Shown piece by piece: positions 7,843 through 16,188 of a stretch of DNA of 38,635 bases. The number at the start of each line of letters is the position of its first letter. The stretch's first letter is position 1. The DNA is taken from contig CAMCZP010000023.1 of NCBI GenBank assembly GCA_945887855.1, forward strand, positions 1 to 38,635. Reading direction: 5' to 3'. The DNA comes from Leptospira interrogans serovar Manilae. Its GTDB lineage: Bacteria; Spirochaetota; Leptospiria; Leptospirales; Leptospiraceae. The translations under genes and the position numbers were made by a program. The notes under the pieces are model-generated. The model searched no databases. It had not been told where the DNA came from and worked only from the letters and a program-made list of their open reading frames with translations.

Positions 7843-9984
7843 TTGAATAAAAAAATAAAACAAATTCTCATTCTACTTCTTCTTCTTGGAATCTTTTTTA
7901 CTGCAAAAGCTTATGGAGTTTCTGAATATCTCAACTTTGAATATTTAAAATTACAAAAAGAATCCCTTCTATCCACCTACAACGAAAATCAATTTCTATT
8001 TATTTCCATTTATTTTCTAGTTTATGTGATTAGCGTTGCAGTTTCTATACCTGGAGCCACCATATTTACACTGGCTGCAGGTGCTATCTTTGGAGTTGTA
8101 CTGGGGACCGTGTTAGTATCTTTTGCTTCTACACTGGGTGCAACTCTCAGCTTTTTATTTTCAAGGTATTTACTCAGAGATAGTGTGCAAAAAAAATTTG
8201 GTTCATCTATGGAGTCTATCAACAAAGGCCTAGAGCAGGATGGAACTTTTTATTTACTATCTTTGAGGCTTATCCCTGCATTTCCCTTTTTTTTAATCAA
8301 CCTCCTTATGGGTCTATCCAGAATCTCTGCAATACAGTTTTTTTGGGTGAGCCAAATTGGAATGCTTCCAGGAACCCTAGTGTATGTCAATGCTGGTACC
8401 CAAATTGCTACTTTAAATAGCACAAAAGATATTCTTTCTCCTACCCTACTACTCTCATTTGTCGCCCTCGGTCTGCTCCCCCTCTTTGCAAAAATAATAG
8501 TAAATAAAATCAAAATAAATAAGATTTATACAAATTACAACAAACCAAAATTTTATGACTATAACTTAGTAGTTTTGGGTGCTGGAGCGGCAGGTCTTGT
8601 GACGTCGTACATTGGAGCTACTGTAAAAGCTAAAGTAGCACTTATTGAAAAACATAAGATGGGAGGAGATTGTTTAAACTATGGATGCGTCCCATCCAAA
8701 GCTATCATAGCAACTGCTAAAAAAGTTCATTTAACAAAGAAAGCAAGTGAGTATGGTCTTAAAAAAGTTGAAATAGATTTTGATTTTAAAGATATTATGG
8801 CACGGGTATCAGGGATCATAAAAAAAATTGAACCTAATGATTCTATCGAAAGGTACTCCTCCATGGGGGTCGATTGTATAACAGGTTCAGGAAAAATTTT
8901 ATCTCCATTTGAAGTAGAAGTTAATGGAAAAATCATTACAACAAAAAATATCATAGTAGCCACAGGTGCAGGACCACTAATCCCAAACATCCCCGGATTG
9001 AAAGATGTTCCTTATCTTACATCAGAAACATTGTGGAATCTAACCACACTTCCCAAGAATCTATTGATAATTGGAGGTGGTCCTATTGGGTGTGAGCTCT
9101 CCCAAGCATTTTCAAGACTTGGATCAAAGGTAACAATTTTAGATATTGCTGATAGAATTCTCCCCAAAGAAGATAAAGATGTTTCTCTTTTTATGGAAAC
9201 AGTGCTTAAGGAAGAAGGTATTACAATTTTAAAATCTCATAAAATTTTAGAATTTATTAATATTTATAATAAGAACTCCGCAGTGGTAGAGTTTAATAAA
9301 GAAAAAAAAGAAATTTATTTTGATTATGTATTACTATCAATGGGAAGAAAAGCTCGTGTTTCTGGTTTTGGATTAGAGGAATTGGGAGTAAAAATAACAA
9401 ATCGTGGTACAATAGAAGTTAATGAGTATTTGGAAACTAACTATCCTAATATTTTTGCTTGCGGAGATGTGGCTGGTCCCTATCAGTTCACTCATACAGC
9501 TTCGCATGAAGCATGGTATGCATCTGTAAATGCACTTTTTGGAATATTTAAAAAATTCAAAGCAGACTACACTGTAATTCCCTGGACCACTTTTACTGAT
9601 CCAGAAGTATCACATGTTGGACTATCTGAAGAAGATGCATTGTCAAAAAATATTCAATTTGATCTCACCAAATATGATATTCATGAATTGGATAGAGCGA
9701 TAACTGAAAGTGAAAATAAAGGATTTGTTAAGATTCTCACATCTCCCGGAACCGATAAGATTTTAGGTGTCACTATAGTAGGTCACAATGCAGGAGAAAT
9801 TATCAGTGAATTTGTTTTAGCAATGAAGTACAAAATTGGAGTGAATAAAATTCTAGGAACCATTCACGCTTATCCCACTATGGCAGAAGCAAATAAATTT
9901 GCTGCGGGTAACTGGAAAAAAGCCAGAAAACCAGAAAATCTATTAAAATGGGTGGAGAAATTCCATCACTGGAGACGACAATGA
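7843..9984 (+). CDS. Fusion of TVP38/TMEM64 (VTT) membrane domain with a mercuric-reductase-like flavoprotein disulfide reductase
   Basis: This 713-residue protein starts with TTG at 7843. Residues 1-225 are a VTT/SNARE-associated (TVP38, DedA-like) membrane domain: several hydrophobic helices, the AGAIFGVVLGT glycine-rich block, and SLRLIPAFPFFLINLLMGLS. From about residue 240 a complete class I pyridine nucleotide-disulfide oxidoreductase follows. It has the FAD loop VVLGAGAAGLV, the redox pair GGDCLNYGCVPSK, the NAD(P) loop IIGGGPIGCELSQAF, and the second FAD motif IFACGDVAG. The dimerisation domain ends with HAYPTMAEANKFAAGNW, and its His-x-Tyr-Pro-Thr is the usual acid-base site. The membrane domain tethers the reductase and suggests a substrate in or near the membrane, such as a quinone, thiol or metal. 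The paired Cys of true MerA C-termini are absent, so mercury reduction is unlikely. The substrate is unknown. Confidence 0.9.
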   Translation: MNKKIKQILILLLLLGIFFTAKAYGVSEYLNFEYLKLQKESLLSTYNENQFLFISIYFLVYVISVAVSIPGATIFTLAAGAIFGVVLGTVLVSFASTLGATLSFLFSRYLLRDSVQKKFGSSMESINKGLEQDGTFYLLSLRLIPAFPFFLINLLMGLSRISAIQFFWVSQIGMLPGTLVYVNAGTQIATLNSTKDILSPTLLLSFVALGLLPLFAKIIVNKIKINKIYTNYNKPKFYDYNLVVLGAGAAGLVTSYIGATVKAKVALIEKHKMGGDCLNYGCVPSKAIIATAKKVHLTKKASEYGLKKVEIDFDFKDIMARVSGIIKKIEPNDSIERYSSMGVDCITGSGKILSPFEVEVNGKIITTKNIIVATGAGPLIPNIPGLKDVPYLTSETLWNLTTLPKNLLIIGGGPIGCELSQAFSRLGSKVTILDIADRILPKEDKDVSLFMETVLKEEGITILKSHKILEFINIYNKNSAVVEFNKEKKEIYFDYVLLSMGRKARVSGFGLEELGVKITNRGTIEVNEYLETNYPNIFACGDVAGPYQFTHTASHEAWYASVNALFGIFKKFKADYTVIPWTTFTDPEVSHVGLSEEDALSKNIQFDLTKYDIHELDRAITESENKGFVKILTSPGTDKILGVTIVGHNAGEIISEFVLAMKYKIGVNKILGTIHAYPTMAEANKFAAGNWKKARKPENLLKWVEKFHHWRRQ

Positions 9985-10739
9985 AACTTAGGTATCCTTT
10001 TTTAATTAAGACTACAGGCCTTTTCCCTGTAGTCTTCTTTTTTCTTTCAATTTCTATTTTTTCTTTTGATCATACTCATTTGCAATTCAATTCACTTTTG
10101 TCTAGCTATGTCCAAAATGGTATAGTGGATTACAAATCACTAAAAAAGGAAGAGTCAAAACTCAATCTCTATGCAAATGATTTGAGCAAGGTAACGGAAC
10201 AAGAATATTCAACCTTTACAAAAGAGGAAAAACTATCTTTTTTAATCAATGCTTATAATGTATTTACAATTAAATTAATATTAGATAACTACCCTCTCAA
10301 AAGCATTCGAAATATTGGATTTCTTCCAGGTGCCGCTTGGAAAAAAGATTTTTTTACCCTCCTTGGCAGTACACGAAATCTAGATTGGATTGAGCATTCT
10401 AAACTGAGAGTTGATTTTTCGGAACCTAGAATCCACTTTGCTATTGTATGTGCAAGTATAGGATGTCCTAAACTTATTTCGGAAGCGTATGTCGCCTCTA
10501 AGCTCAATAATCAATTGAATGCATCTATGGAAAATTTCTTAGGAGATACTAATAAAAATAGGTATGACGCATCTTCAAATACTCTGCATATATCAAAAAT
10601 TTTTGATTGGTTCTCAAAAGATTTTACCAAACAGGGTAGTTTAGTAAATTTTATAAAAAAAGGAATGAAGGTAGAAATTCCAGAATCTGCTAAGATAGTT
10701 TATACGGAGTATGATTGGAATTTAAACGAAAAAAAATAA
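9981..10739 (+). CDS. DUF547 domain protein with signal peptide
   Basis: I use the ATG at 9981 (252 residues). It overlaps the preceding stop codon as ATGA, has GGAG six bases upstream, and opens with a signal peptide (KLRYPFLIK, then GLFPVVFFFLSISIF). The frame itself opens further upstream. The mature part matches DUF547: FNSLLSSYVQNGIVDYKSL, LSFLINAYNVFTIKLI, HFAIVCASIGCPKL, and SKIFDWFSKDF. The family is common in secreted bacterial proteins and has no established reaction; the conserved Cys and His in VCASIGCP suggest a cysteine-hydrolase-like fold, which is inference. A strong terminator hairpin lies inside its signal-peptide codons, so the gene may depend on read-through or translation of the preceding transcript. 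Confidence 0.82.
   Translation: MKLRYPFLIKTTGLFPVVFFFLSISIFSFDHTHLQFNSLLSSYVQNGIVDYKSLKKEESKLNLYANDLSKVTEQEYSTFTKEEKLSFLINAYNVFTIKLILDNYPLKSIRNIGFLPGAAWKKDFFTLLGSTRNLDWIEHSKLRVDFSEPRIHFAIVCASIGCPKLISEAYVASKLNNQLNASMENFLGDTNKNRYDASSNTLHISKIFDWFSKDFTKQGSLVNFIKKGMKVEIPESAKIVYTEYDWNLNEKK
10008..10047 (+). terminator. Intrinsic terminator inside the first codons of the DUF547 gene
   Basis: AAGACTACAGG (10008-10018) and CCTGTAGTCTT (10026-10036) form a perfect 11-bp stem with a 7-base loop. CTTTTTTCTTTC follows at once. This is a textbook rho-independent terminator for the upstream flavoprotein gene, placed 24 bases after the stop codon. Yet it lies 27 bases inside the DUF547 frame. Confidence 0.8.
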
Positions 10740-11255
10740 TTATTCCACTCTTCTCTTATTGTACTATACTAAAAAAACAATTTAAATTAGAACTATTCTA
10801 TTTAATACGCAACTATAATAACTAACTTTTTTCTGCCAGCAGGCGGAAAAAAGTGAGAGTTTTTTCCCCAAAAAATTACAAAAACAGTCTTTTATTCAAA
10901 AACTCCAATTAATTTTTTTTTGCATTGTGTTACTGATATACCTTCATGGAAAAATAAATAATTCAATTTATAATTAGAATAAACTAAAAAAATTTATTTC
11001 ATAAATTTATAATTATTTTTACCAATATCTTTTTAAAAAAAATAGTTCTAAGAGTAATTGAATATATTAAATTAATAATTTTTTAATTTACTATATTATA
11101 GAACATATCTTTAAAAATTTATAAAATCTGATTGCACTCTTCCGACTTCATTAAATAATATAAAATCTGTAAGTATCAAAGAAGATAGGTTTCTATTTAT
11201 AGTACAACCAAATTTTCTGATGATTTTAATAAACTAAATATAGATAGGACTTTTC
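10740..11255. other. 516-base A+T-rich intergenic region
   Basis: I see no gene here. The region contains a hairpin near 10826, a 12-base direct repeat (AATTTATAATTA at 10965-10976 and 11004-11015), and long A/T runs. The last 150 bases should hold the promoter of the symporter operon, but I could not identify a convincing -35/-10 pair. AGGA lies 6 bases before the next start codon. Confidence 0.6.
10826..10853. terminator. Hairpin, likely bidirectional terminator after the DUF547 gene
   Basis: CTTTTTTCTGCC (10826-10837) pairs with GGCGGAAAAAAG (10842-10853) over 12 positions, with one G-T wobble, around an AGCA loop. The short G+C core with flanking T and A runs fits a terminator about 90 bases after the DUF547 stop. 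A second T run (AGTTTTTTCC) follows a few bases downstream. Confidence 0.5.
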
Positions 11256-11525
11256 ATGGATAGCTCAACTAAAAATAGTCAGGGAGAGAAATATTGGAAG
11301 AAAACATTAGCTTTATTACTTAAAGTACTAATTGTTTGGTTTCTTGTTTCTTTTGGTGGGGGAATACTCTTTGCTCAAGCCTTAAATGGTATTCATCTTG
11401 GTGGTTACCCTTTAGGATTCTGGTTTGCAAACCAAGGATCCATTTTTGTATTCATAATTTTAATCTTTTTCTATGCCAATCAAATTGGTAAGATAGATCA
11501 AGAATTTGATGTGCATGAGGATTAA
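11256..11525 (+). CDS. Sodium:solute symporter small subunit (DUF4212)
   Basis: This 89-residue protein has two transmembrane segments: ALLLKVLIVWFLVSFGGGIL, and then QGSIFVFIILIFFYANQIG. The pattern YWKKTLALLLKVLIVWFLVSF, with a middle LGGYPLGFWFANQGS, is the DUF4212 signature. Such proteins are encoded directly before VC_2705-type sodium:solute symporters and are thought to be their accessory subunit. Here the symporter gene begins 14 bases after the stop. The start has AGGA six bases upstream. Confidence 0.9.
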   Translation: MDSSTKNSQGEKYWKKTLALLLKVLIVWFLVSFGGGILFAQALNGIHLGGYPLGFWFANQGSIFVFIILIFFYANQIGKIDQEFDVHED

Positions 11526-11539
11526 GGGGAATTAAACCA

Positions 11540-13348
11540 TTGGATTTACAAACATTAACATATTTAATAGTAGGTGGTTCTTTTGTACTATACATAGCAA
11601 TTGCAATCTGGGCAAGAGCAGGAAGTACTAAAGATTTTTATGTAGCTGGAGGTGGAGTTCACCCCATTACAAATGGTATTGCAACTGCTGCCGATTGGAT
11701 GTCAGCAGCCTCTTTTATATCAATGGCAGGACTTATCTCCACAATGGGATACGGTGGTACAGTTTTCGTTATGGGCTGGACAGGTGGATATGTACTACTA
11801 GCCATGCTGCTTGCTCCCTATTTGAGAAAATTTGGTAAATTTACCGTTCCCCATTTTATCAATGATCGTTTTTATTCAAAGAATGCCAGTACAGTTGCAG
11901 TTATCTGCTTACTCCTTGCCTCAATAACCTATGTGATCGGGCAGATGACAGGAGTTGGTGTTGCCTTTTCTAGATTCCTGGGTGTATCAAAAGAAATGGG
12001 TGTATTTATAGGGATGGCTCTAGTTTTCGTCTATGCTGTGATGGGTGGTATGAAAGGTATTACTTATACACAAGTAGCACAGTATTGTGTATTGATCACT
12101 GCATACACCATTCCAGCTATTTTTATTTCCTTCCAATTAACTGGAAATCCTATCCCCCAGTTAGGCCTTGGATCTAACTTAGTGGATACAAGTGTACCAT
12201 TGTTAGAACGCCTAGACCAGATTGTAAAAGAATTGGGTTTTGAAGAATACACCACTTCACTCCCGGGTAGCAAATTAAACATGTTTATGTATACACTATC
12301 CCTTATGATTGGAACAGCAGGTCTTCCACACGTGATAGTAAGATTTTTTACTGTACCTAAAGTAAAAGATGCTAGAATATCTGCGGGTTGGGCATTGGTA
12401 TTCATTGCACTCCTCTACACAGTTGCCCCAGCTATTGCAGCCATGGCAAAATACAATCTTCACGCCACTGTAAACTCTGCAGTAAAAAATCCTTCCACAA
12501 GCCTCTTTGACACCGAAGCAAGTCTTCTCAATGAAGAAAGACCGGAGTGGATGAAGAGATGGGAAAAAACAGGTCTATTGACTTGGGAAGATAAAAATGG
12601 TGATGGGAGAATCCAGTACTACAATGATAAGTCAAAAAATCCCGCAGCAATTGAAAACTTTGAAAAAGCTGGATGGAAAGGAAATGAGCTAACAGTAAAT
12701 GCGGATATCATTGTTCTAGCAAACCCTGAAATTGCAAATCTACCCAACTGGGTCATTGCATTGATTGCTGCTGGAGGAATTGCTGCAGCTCTCTCCACAG
12801 CCGCAGGTCTACTCCTGGCAATTTCTTCTGCTGTTTCCCATGACTTGGTAAAAAATGTGTTCAGACCAGATCTCTCAGAAAAATCGGAGCTATTGATTGG
12901 AAAGATATCTATGGCAATCTCGATCCTCTTTGCTGGATACTTAGGTTTAGATCCTCCTGGATTTGCTGCCGGTACAGTGGCACTGGCCTTTGGGATTGCA
13001 GCAAGCTCTCTCTTTCCAGCAATTATGTTAGGGATTTTTTCCAAAAAAATGAACAAAGAAGGGGCAATCGCAGGTATGATAGCAGGCGTATTGGTTACTC
13101 TCTTCTATGTTTTTGCTCACAAAGGAATCTTTTTTATCAAAGGAACTGATTTTGTTGATAAAATTGGGGGAGCAAATGTTTTCTTTGGAATTGCACCCGA
13201 AGCATTTGGAGCCATTGGAGCGATTGTCAATTTCACAGTTGCATTTATTGTGAGCAAGTTTACACCCGAACCACCCATTGAAATCCAACACCTTGTGGAA
13301 AGTGTTCGAACACCAAGAGGTTCAAAGATAATCGGAGGAGCACACTGA
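11540..13348 (+). CDS. Sodium:solute symporter, VC_2705/ActP-like large subunit
   Basis: This 602-residue polytopic inner-membrane transporter belongs to the SSS family. It begins at TTG 11540 with GGGGA nine bases upstream. The order of blocks fits the acetate-permease-like branch: DFYVAGGGVHPITNG, ATAADWMSAASFISMAGLI, GGMKGITYTQVAQY, LPHVIVRFFTVP, and AAALSTAAGLLLAISSAVSHD. It is longer than ActP because of a hydrophilic insert around residues 320-395 that includes the calcium-loop-like DKNGDGRIQYYN (351-362). The likely substrate is acetate, lactate or another small carboxylate, taken up with sodium. The DUF4212 gene upstream and the regulator and exonuclease downstream form one operon with it. 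Confidence 0.92.
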   Translation: MDLQTLTYLIVGGSFVLYIAIAIWARAGSTKDFYVAGGGVHPITNGIATAADWMSAASFISMAGLISTMGYGGTVFVMGWTGGYVLLAMLLAPYLRKFGKFTVPHFINDRFYSKNASTVAVICLLLASITYVIGQMTGVGVAFSRFLGVSKEMGVFIGMALVFVYAVMGGMKGITYTQVAQYCVLITAYTIPAIFISFQLTGNPIPQLGLGSNLVDTSVPLLERLDQIVKELGFEEYTTSLPGSKLNMFMYTLSLMIGTAGLPHVIVRFFTVPKVKDARISAGWALVFIALLYTVAPAIAAMAKYNLHATVNSAVKNPSTSLFDTEASLLNEERPEWMKRWEKTGLLTWEDKNGDGRIQYYNDKSKNPAAIENFEKAGWKGNELTVNADIIVLANPEIANLPNWVIALIAAGGIAAALSTAAGLLLAISSAVSHDLVKNVFRPDLSEKSELLIGKISMAISILFAGYLGLDPPGFAAGTVALAFGIAASSLFPAIMLGIFSKKMNKEGAIAGMIAGVLVTLFYVFAHKGIFFIKGTDFVDKIGGANVFFGIAPEAFGAIGAIVNFTVAFIVSKFTPEPPIEIQHLVESVRTPRGSKIIGGAH

Positions 13349-13360
13349 TCTAAACTTTAT

Positions 13361-15298
13361 ATGGATGCATCCACTCAAATCGGGGAACTTCTTCGGAGGT
13401 TTCCCCCTTTTTCGTTCTTAACGGAACCTGAACTCTTAGAAATAAGCAAATCCACTGAAATCCAATTCTTTGCTCACAAAGAAATTATTTTCAAAGAAAA
13501 TGATCCTCCATATGAGAGATTTTATTTTATACAAAAGGGCTCCATTGAGCTTTTATACGAACAAGACGGAAAACAGGAAATATCTGAAATCTGCGATGAG
13601 GGGGAGATCATTGGAATTAAGGCTATTCTTGGAAAAAGAAACTACCTCAATACAGCAAAAGCTCATGAAGACTCCCTCTTAGTTGTCATACCCTATAAGG
13701 CTTTTCTCACTTATTTAGAGATTAATCCTAAGATAGCACTTTATTTTGCCGCAGGATTTTCCTCCGGACGCTCACAAAAAAAAACCAACCTCCACGAATT
13801 TGAGAAAGCCAGAAAAGAGCTGAGTGTTTCGGATTCACATCCAAACCTTTCTATAAAGTACGATTCTTTTGGAGTCTATAGAGAAAAAAAACTCATCTTT
13901 TGCTCAGCAAATACAAGCATCCAAAAAGCAGCAGAGATGATGACTGAAAGTAAAGTAGGTTCTCTCTTAGTACTAAATGAAAATTATTTTCCCATTGGAA
14001 TTGTAACCGATGTGGATTTTAGGGCAAAGGTAGCAACTTTTGCATTACCTTTAGATTCAACTGTATCAAATATTATGAGCTCTCCCGTTCAAACCGTCAC
14101 TAGGAGTATCACATTTTCATCTGCAATGTTGAATATGATGAGCAAAAATATTAGACACCTCTGTGTTACAGAAGATGGCACTCCTCATACCAGAGCCTTA
14201 GGGATTATAACAGAACATGATATACTACTTACACAGGGTGATAACCCTGCAATTGTTACAAAAGAAATTTTACAAACAAAATTTTTCTACCAACTTCCCG
14301 TTCTACGGGATAAAATTGAGGGCATTGTACAACAATATGTAAAACAAGAAGTCTCCATCCCATTTATCTTAGAAGTTATCACAGAAGTAAATGATGCTTT
14401 GGTATCTAAAATCATTGAATTGAGTATTACTAAGCTTAAAGAATTAAACTTCGTTGACCCCGGGGTGGAATTTGTTTGGCTATCTTTGGGATCAGAGGGC
14501 AGAAGAGAACAATCCACAAGGACAGACCAGGACAATGCCATCCTCTATGAAGACCCACCTTCTAATAAGACTGAAGCTGTAAAATCATACTTTTTAACAT
14601 TGGGCAAACTGGTTACCGATGAACTCCATGCTTGTGGATTTGCCTATTGTCCTGGAAATATAATGGCATCAAACCCCAAACTTTGTATGTCGCTATCAGA
14701 GTGGCAGGAATCTTTTTATGGTTGGATACTTTCAGGTACACCTGAATCAGTTTTAAATATGTCCATATTTTTTGATTTTCGAGCAAGCTATGGTAAAAGA
14801 GAATTAGCTCATTCCCTTGAATTATTTATCCAATCCAAAATACCAGAAAACCAAAATATCCTTAGATTTATTGCCTTAAATAGCCTTGCAAGCTCCCCTC
14901 CTTTAGGTATATTTCGAAATTTCTTAGTCGATAAACACGGGAAACATAAAAATCAATTTGATATTAAACTAAGAGGTATCACTCCACTAGTAGATGCCGC
15001 ACGCGTACTCGCCCTAGAAAATAATATCCAAGAGAGAAGTACAATAGGTAGATTCAATGAATTAAAAAAAATATTTCCAAAACTAGAAAAAGAATATGAG
15101 GAAGCCAAATCAACATTTGAAATACTCACAAGATTTCGTATTCGAAATCTATTTGAAAATCCGGGTGCCCACAACTACCTCAATCCAGACACTCTTACCA
15201 AAATGGAAAAAGAAATCTTAAAGCATGGGTTCAAATCAATCAATGAACTCCAATCCCTATTGAGCACTCACTTTCAGCTCCAACTCATGCAGAGGTAG
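13361..15298 (+). CDS. Cyclic-nucleotide-binding / CBS pair / DUF294 nucleotidyltransferase-like signalling protein
   Basis: This 645-residue cytoplasmic protein has four parts. A cNMP-binding domain covers residues about 15-130 (FAHKEIIFKENDPPYERFYFIQKG). Two CBS motifs cover about 180-310 (SLLVLNENYFPIGIVTDVDF and ALGIITEHDIL). A DUF294 nucleotidyltransferase-like domain carries GSEGRREQSTRTDQD at 377-391, with the paired Asp (389, 391) of the polymerase-beta fold. A DUF294 C-terminal helical domain includes LRGITPLVDAARVLAL. By analogy with GlnD, the NTase part may modify a partner in response to ligands sensed by the first domains, but no target is established. It lies 12 bases after the symporter stop, so the transporter is the natural candidate target or output. 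Confidence 0.9.
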   Translation: MDASTQIGELLRRFPPFSFLTEPELLEISKSTEIQFFAHKEIIFKENDPPYERFYFIQKGSIELLYEQDGKQEISEICDEGEIIGIKAILGKRNYLNTAKAHEDSLLVVIPYKAFLTYLEINPKIALYFAAGFSSGRSQKKTNLHEFEKARKELSVSDSHPNLSIKYDSFGVYREKKLIFCSANTSIQKAAEMMTESKVGSLLVLNENYFPIGIVTDVDFRAKVATFALPLDSTVSNIMSSPVQTVTRSITFSSAMLNMMSKNIRHLCVTEDGTPHTRALGIITEHDILLTQGDNPAIVTKEILQTKFFYQLPVLRDKIEGIVQQYVKQEVSIPFILEVITEVNDALVSKIIELSITKLKELNFVDPGVEFVWLSLGSEGRREQSTRTDQDNAILYEDPPSNKTEAVKSYFLTLGKLVTDELHACGFAYCPGNIMASNPKLCMSLSEWQESFYGWILSGTPESVLNMSIFFDFRASYGKRELAHSLELFIQSKIPENQNILRFIALNSLASSPPLGIFRNFLVDKHGKHKNQFDIKLRGITPLVDAARVLALENNIQERSTIGRFNELKKIFPKLEKEYEEAKSTFEILTRFRIRNLFENPGAHNYLNPDTLTKMEKEILKHGFKSINELQSLLSTHFQLQLMQR

Positions 15299-15300
15299 AA

Positions 15301-16020
15301 TTGTACCTATTTAAAAAATACTATAAGAAATTCTTGGTAAACCAAATTTTTAAATCTGTTCATTCCAACATTGTAAAACCTTTTGAAATAAATTATTTAG
15401 AGCGAATTAAAATTCAATCACACGAAAACAATAAACCAGATTCAAAAACTTTACGCTATGTGGTTTTTGATACAGAAACTACAGGTCTAGATACAAAAAA
15501 AGATACTTTGCTATCTATCGGTGGAGTTGCGATTCACGGTAATTCTCTTATTGTTCGAGATTCATTTTATGAATTGATAAAAGTGGAAAGGAGCTTTGGT
15601 GAGGATATTCCTATCCATGGAATAATGCCCAAAGAGTCTTTGGATGGAAAGGATGAAAAAACAGTACTCCTTGCATTTTTAAAATACATTGACAATTCTA
15701 TACTCATAGCCCACCACATTGATTTTGATCTAGAGTTTTTAAACAAATCACTCTCTACATTTACACCCCTAAAGATCCTGAATGATGCAATTGATACAGC
15801 CAAACTTGCAGAGAGAATCGAAGAAAAAACAAATCCTAACCTTTATCGGGAAGACAGAAAGCAATTCCAGTTGGACTCCTTGTGTAGAAAATATGAGATC
15901 CCTTCCTTTGCAAGGCACCATGCACTTTCAGATGCTGTCACCACTGGAATTTTGTTTTTAAAACTTCAAAAAAAATGGATTAGAATGGGAAATGAACAGT
16001 TGAAGACTCTATATTTCTAG
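15301..16020 (+). CDS. DnaQ-like DEDDh 3'-5' exonuclease
   Basis: This 239-residue protein starts at TTG 15301, two bases after the preceding stop, with AGAGG five bases upstream. After a basic N-terminal 50 residues, the exonuclease core shows FDTETTGLD (Asp57 and Glu59), AHHIDFDLEFLNK (third acidic residue) and ARHHALSDA (general-base His and final Asp). All DEDDh catalytic residues are present. The family includes the DNA polymerase III epsilon subunit, but this protein lacks the usual polymerase-binding C-terminus. In several proteobacteria an exonuclease of this type sits beside the DUF294 and symporter genes, as it does here. A role in nucleotide-signal or RNA turnover linked to that operon is inference. 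Confidence 0.88.
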   Translation: MYLFKKYYKKFLVNQIFKSVHSNIVKPFEINYLERIKIQSHENNKPDSKTLRYVVFDTETTGLDTKKDTLLSIGGVAIHGNSLIVRDSFYELIKVERSFGEDIPIHGIMPKESLDGKDEKTVLLAFLKYIDNSILIAHHIDFDLEFLNKSLSTFTPLKILNDAIDTAKLAERIEEKTNPNLYREDRKQFQLDSLCRKYEIPSFARHHALSDAVTTGILFLKLQKKWIRMGNEQLKTLYF

Positions 16021-16118
16021 GTAAGTCTATTTGTATTTTAGGTGCAGTTTGCTTTTTTTATATCAAATCAAAAAAATACTTTCTTTTTTAATAAATAAAA
16101 GTATAATATGATCCCAGT

Positions 16119-16149
16119 TGAATAATAGCTTATTCATTGAAACAATGAA
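16119..16149. promoter_or_regulatory. Two adjacent palindromes upstream of the anti-sigma-type kinase gene
   Basis: TGAATAATAGCTTATTCA (16119-16136) has 7-base arms around TAGC. TTCATTGAAACAATGAA (16133-16149) has 7-base arms around AAA and overlaps the first by 4 bases. A TATAAT lies just upstream (16102-16107) without a recognisable -35. The arrangement would suit an operator or an mRNA leader structure for the gene at 16189; this is inference. Confidence 0.35.
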
Positions 16150-16188
16150 ATTAGAAATAATTTCTTTTATTTCAGATGCGAGGAACCA

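Noticed and set aside
9948..9980. Earlier start of the DUF547 protein at 9948
   Set aside because: It lies inside the preceding gene, and the ATG at 9981 has GGAG upstream and begins the signal peptide.
12064..12405. 113-codon antisense frame in the symporter gene
   Set aside because: It is a shadow of the real coding frame with no protein-like motif.
12619..13056. 145-codon open frame on the minus strand inside the symporter gene
   Set aside because: It is antisense to a clear transporter gene, has no ribosome binding site and shows no family pattern.
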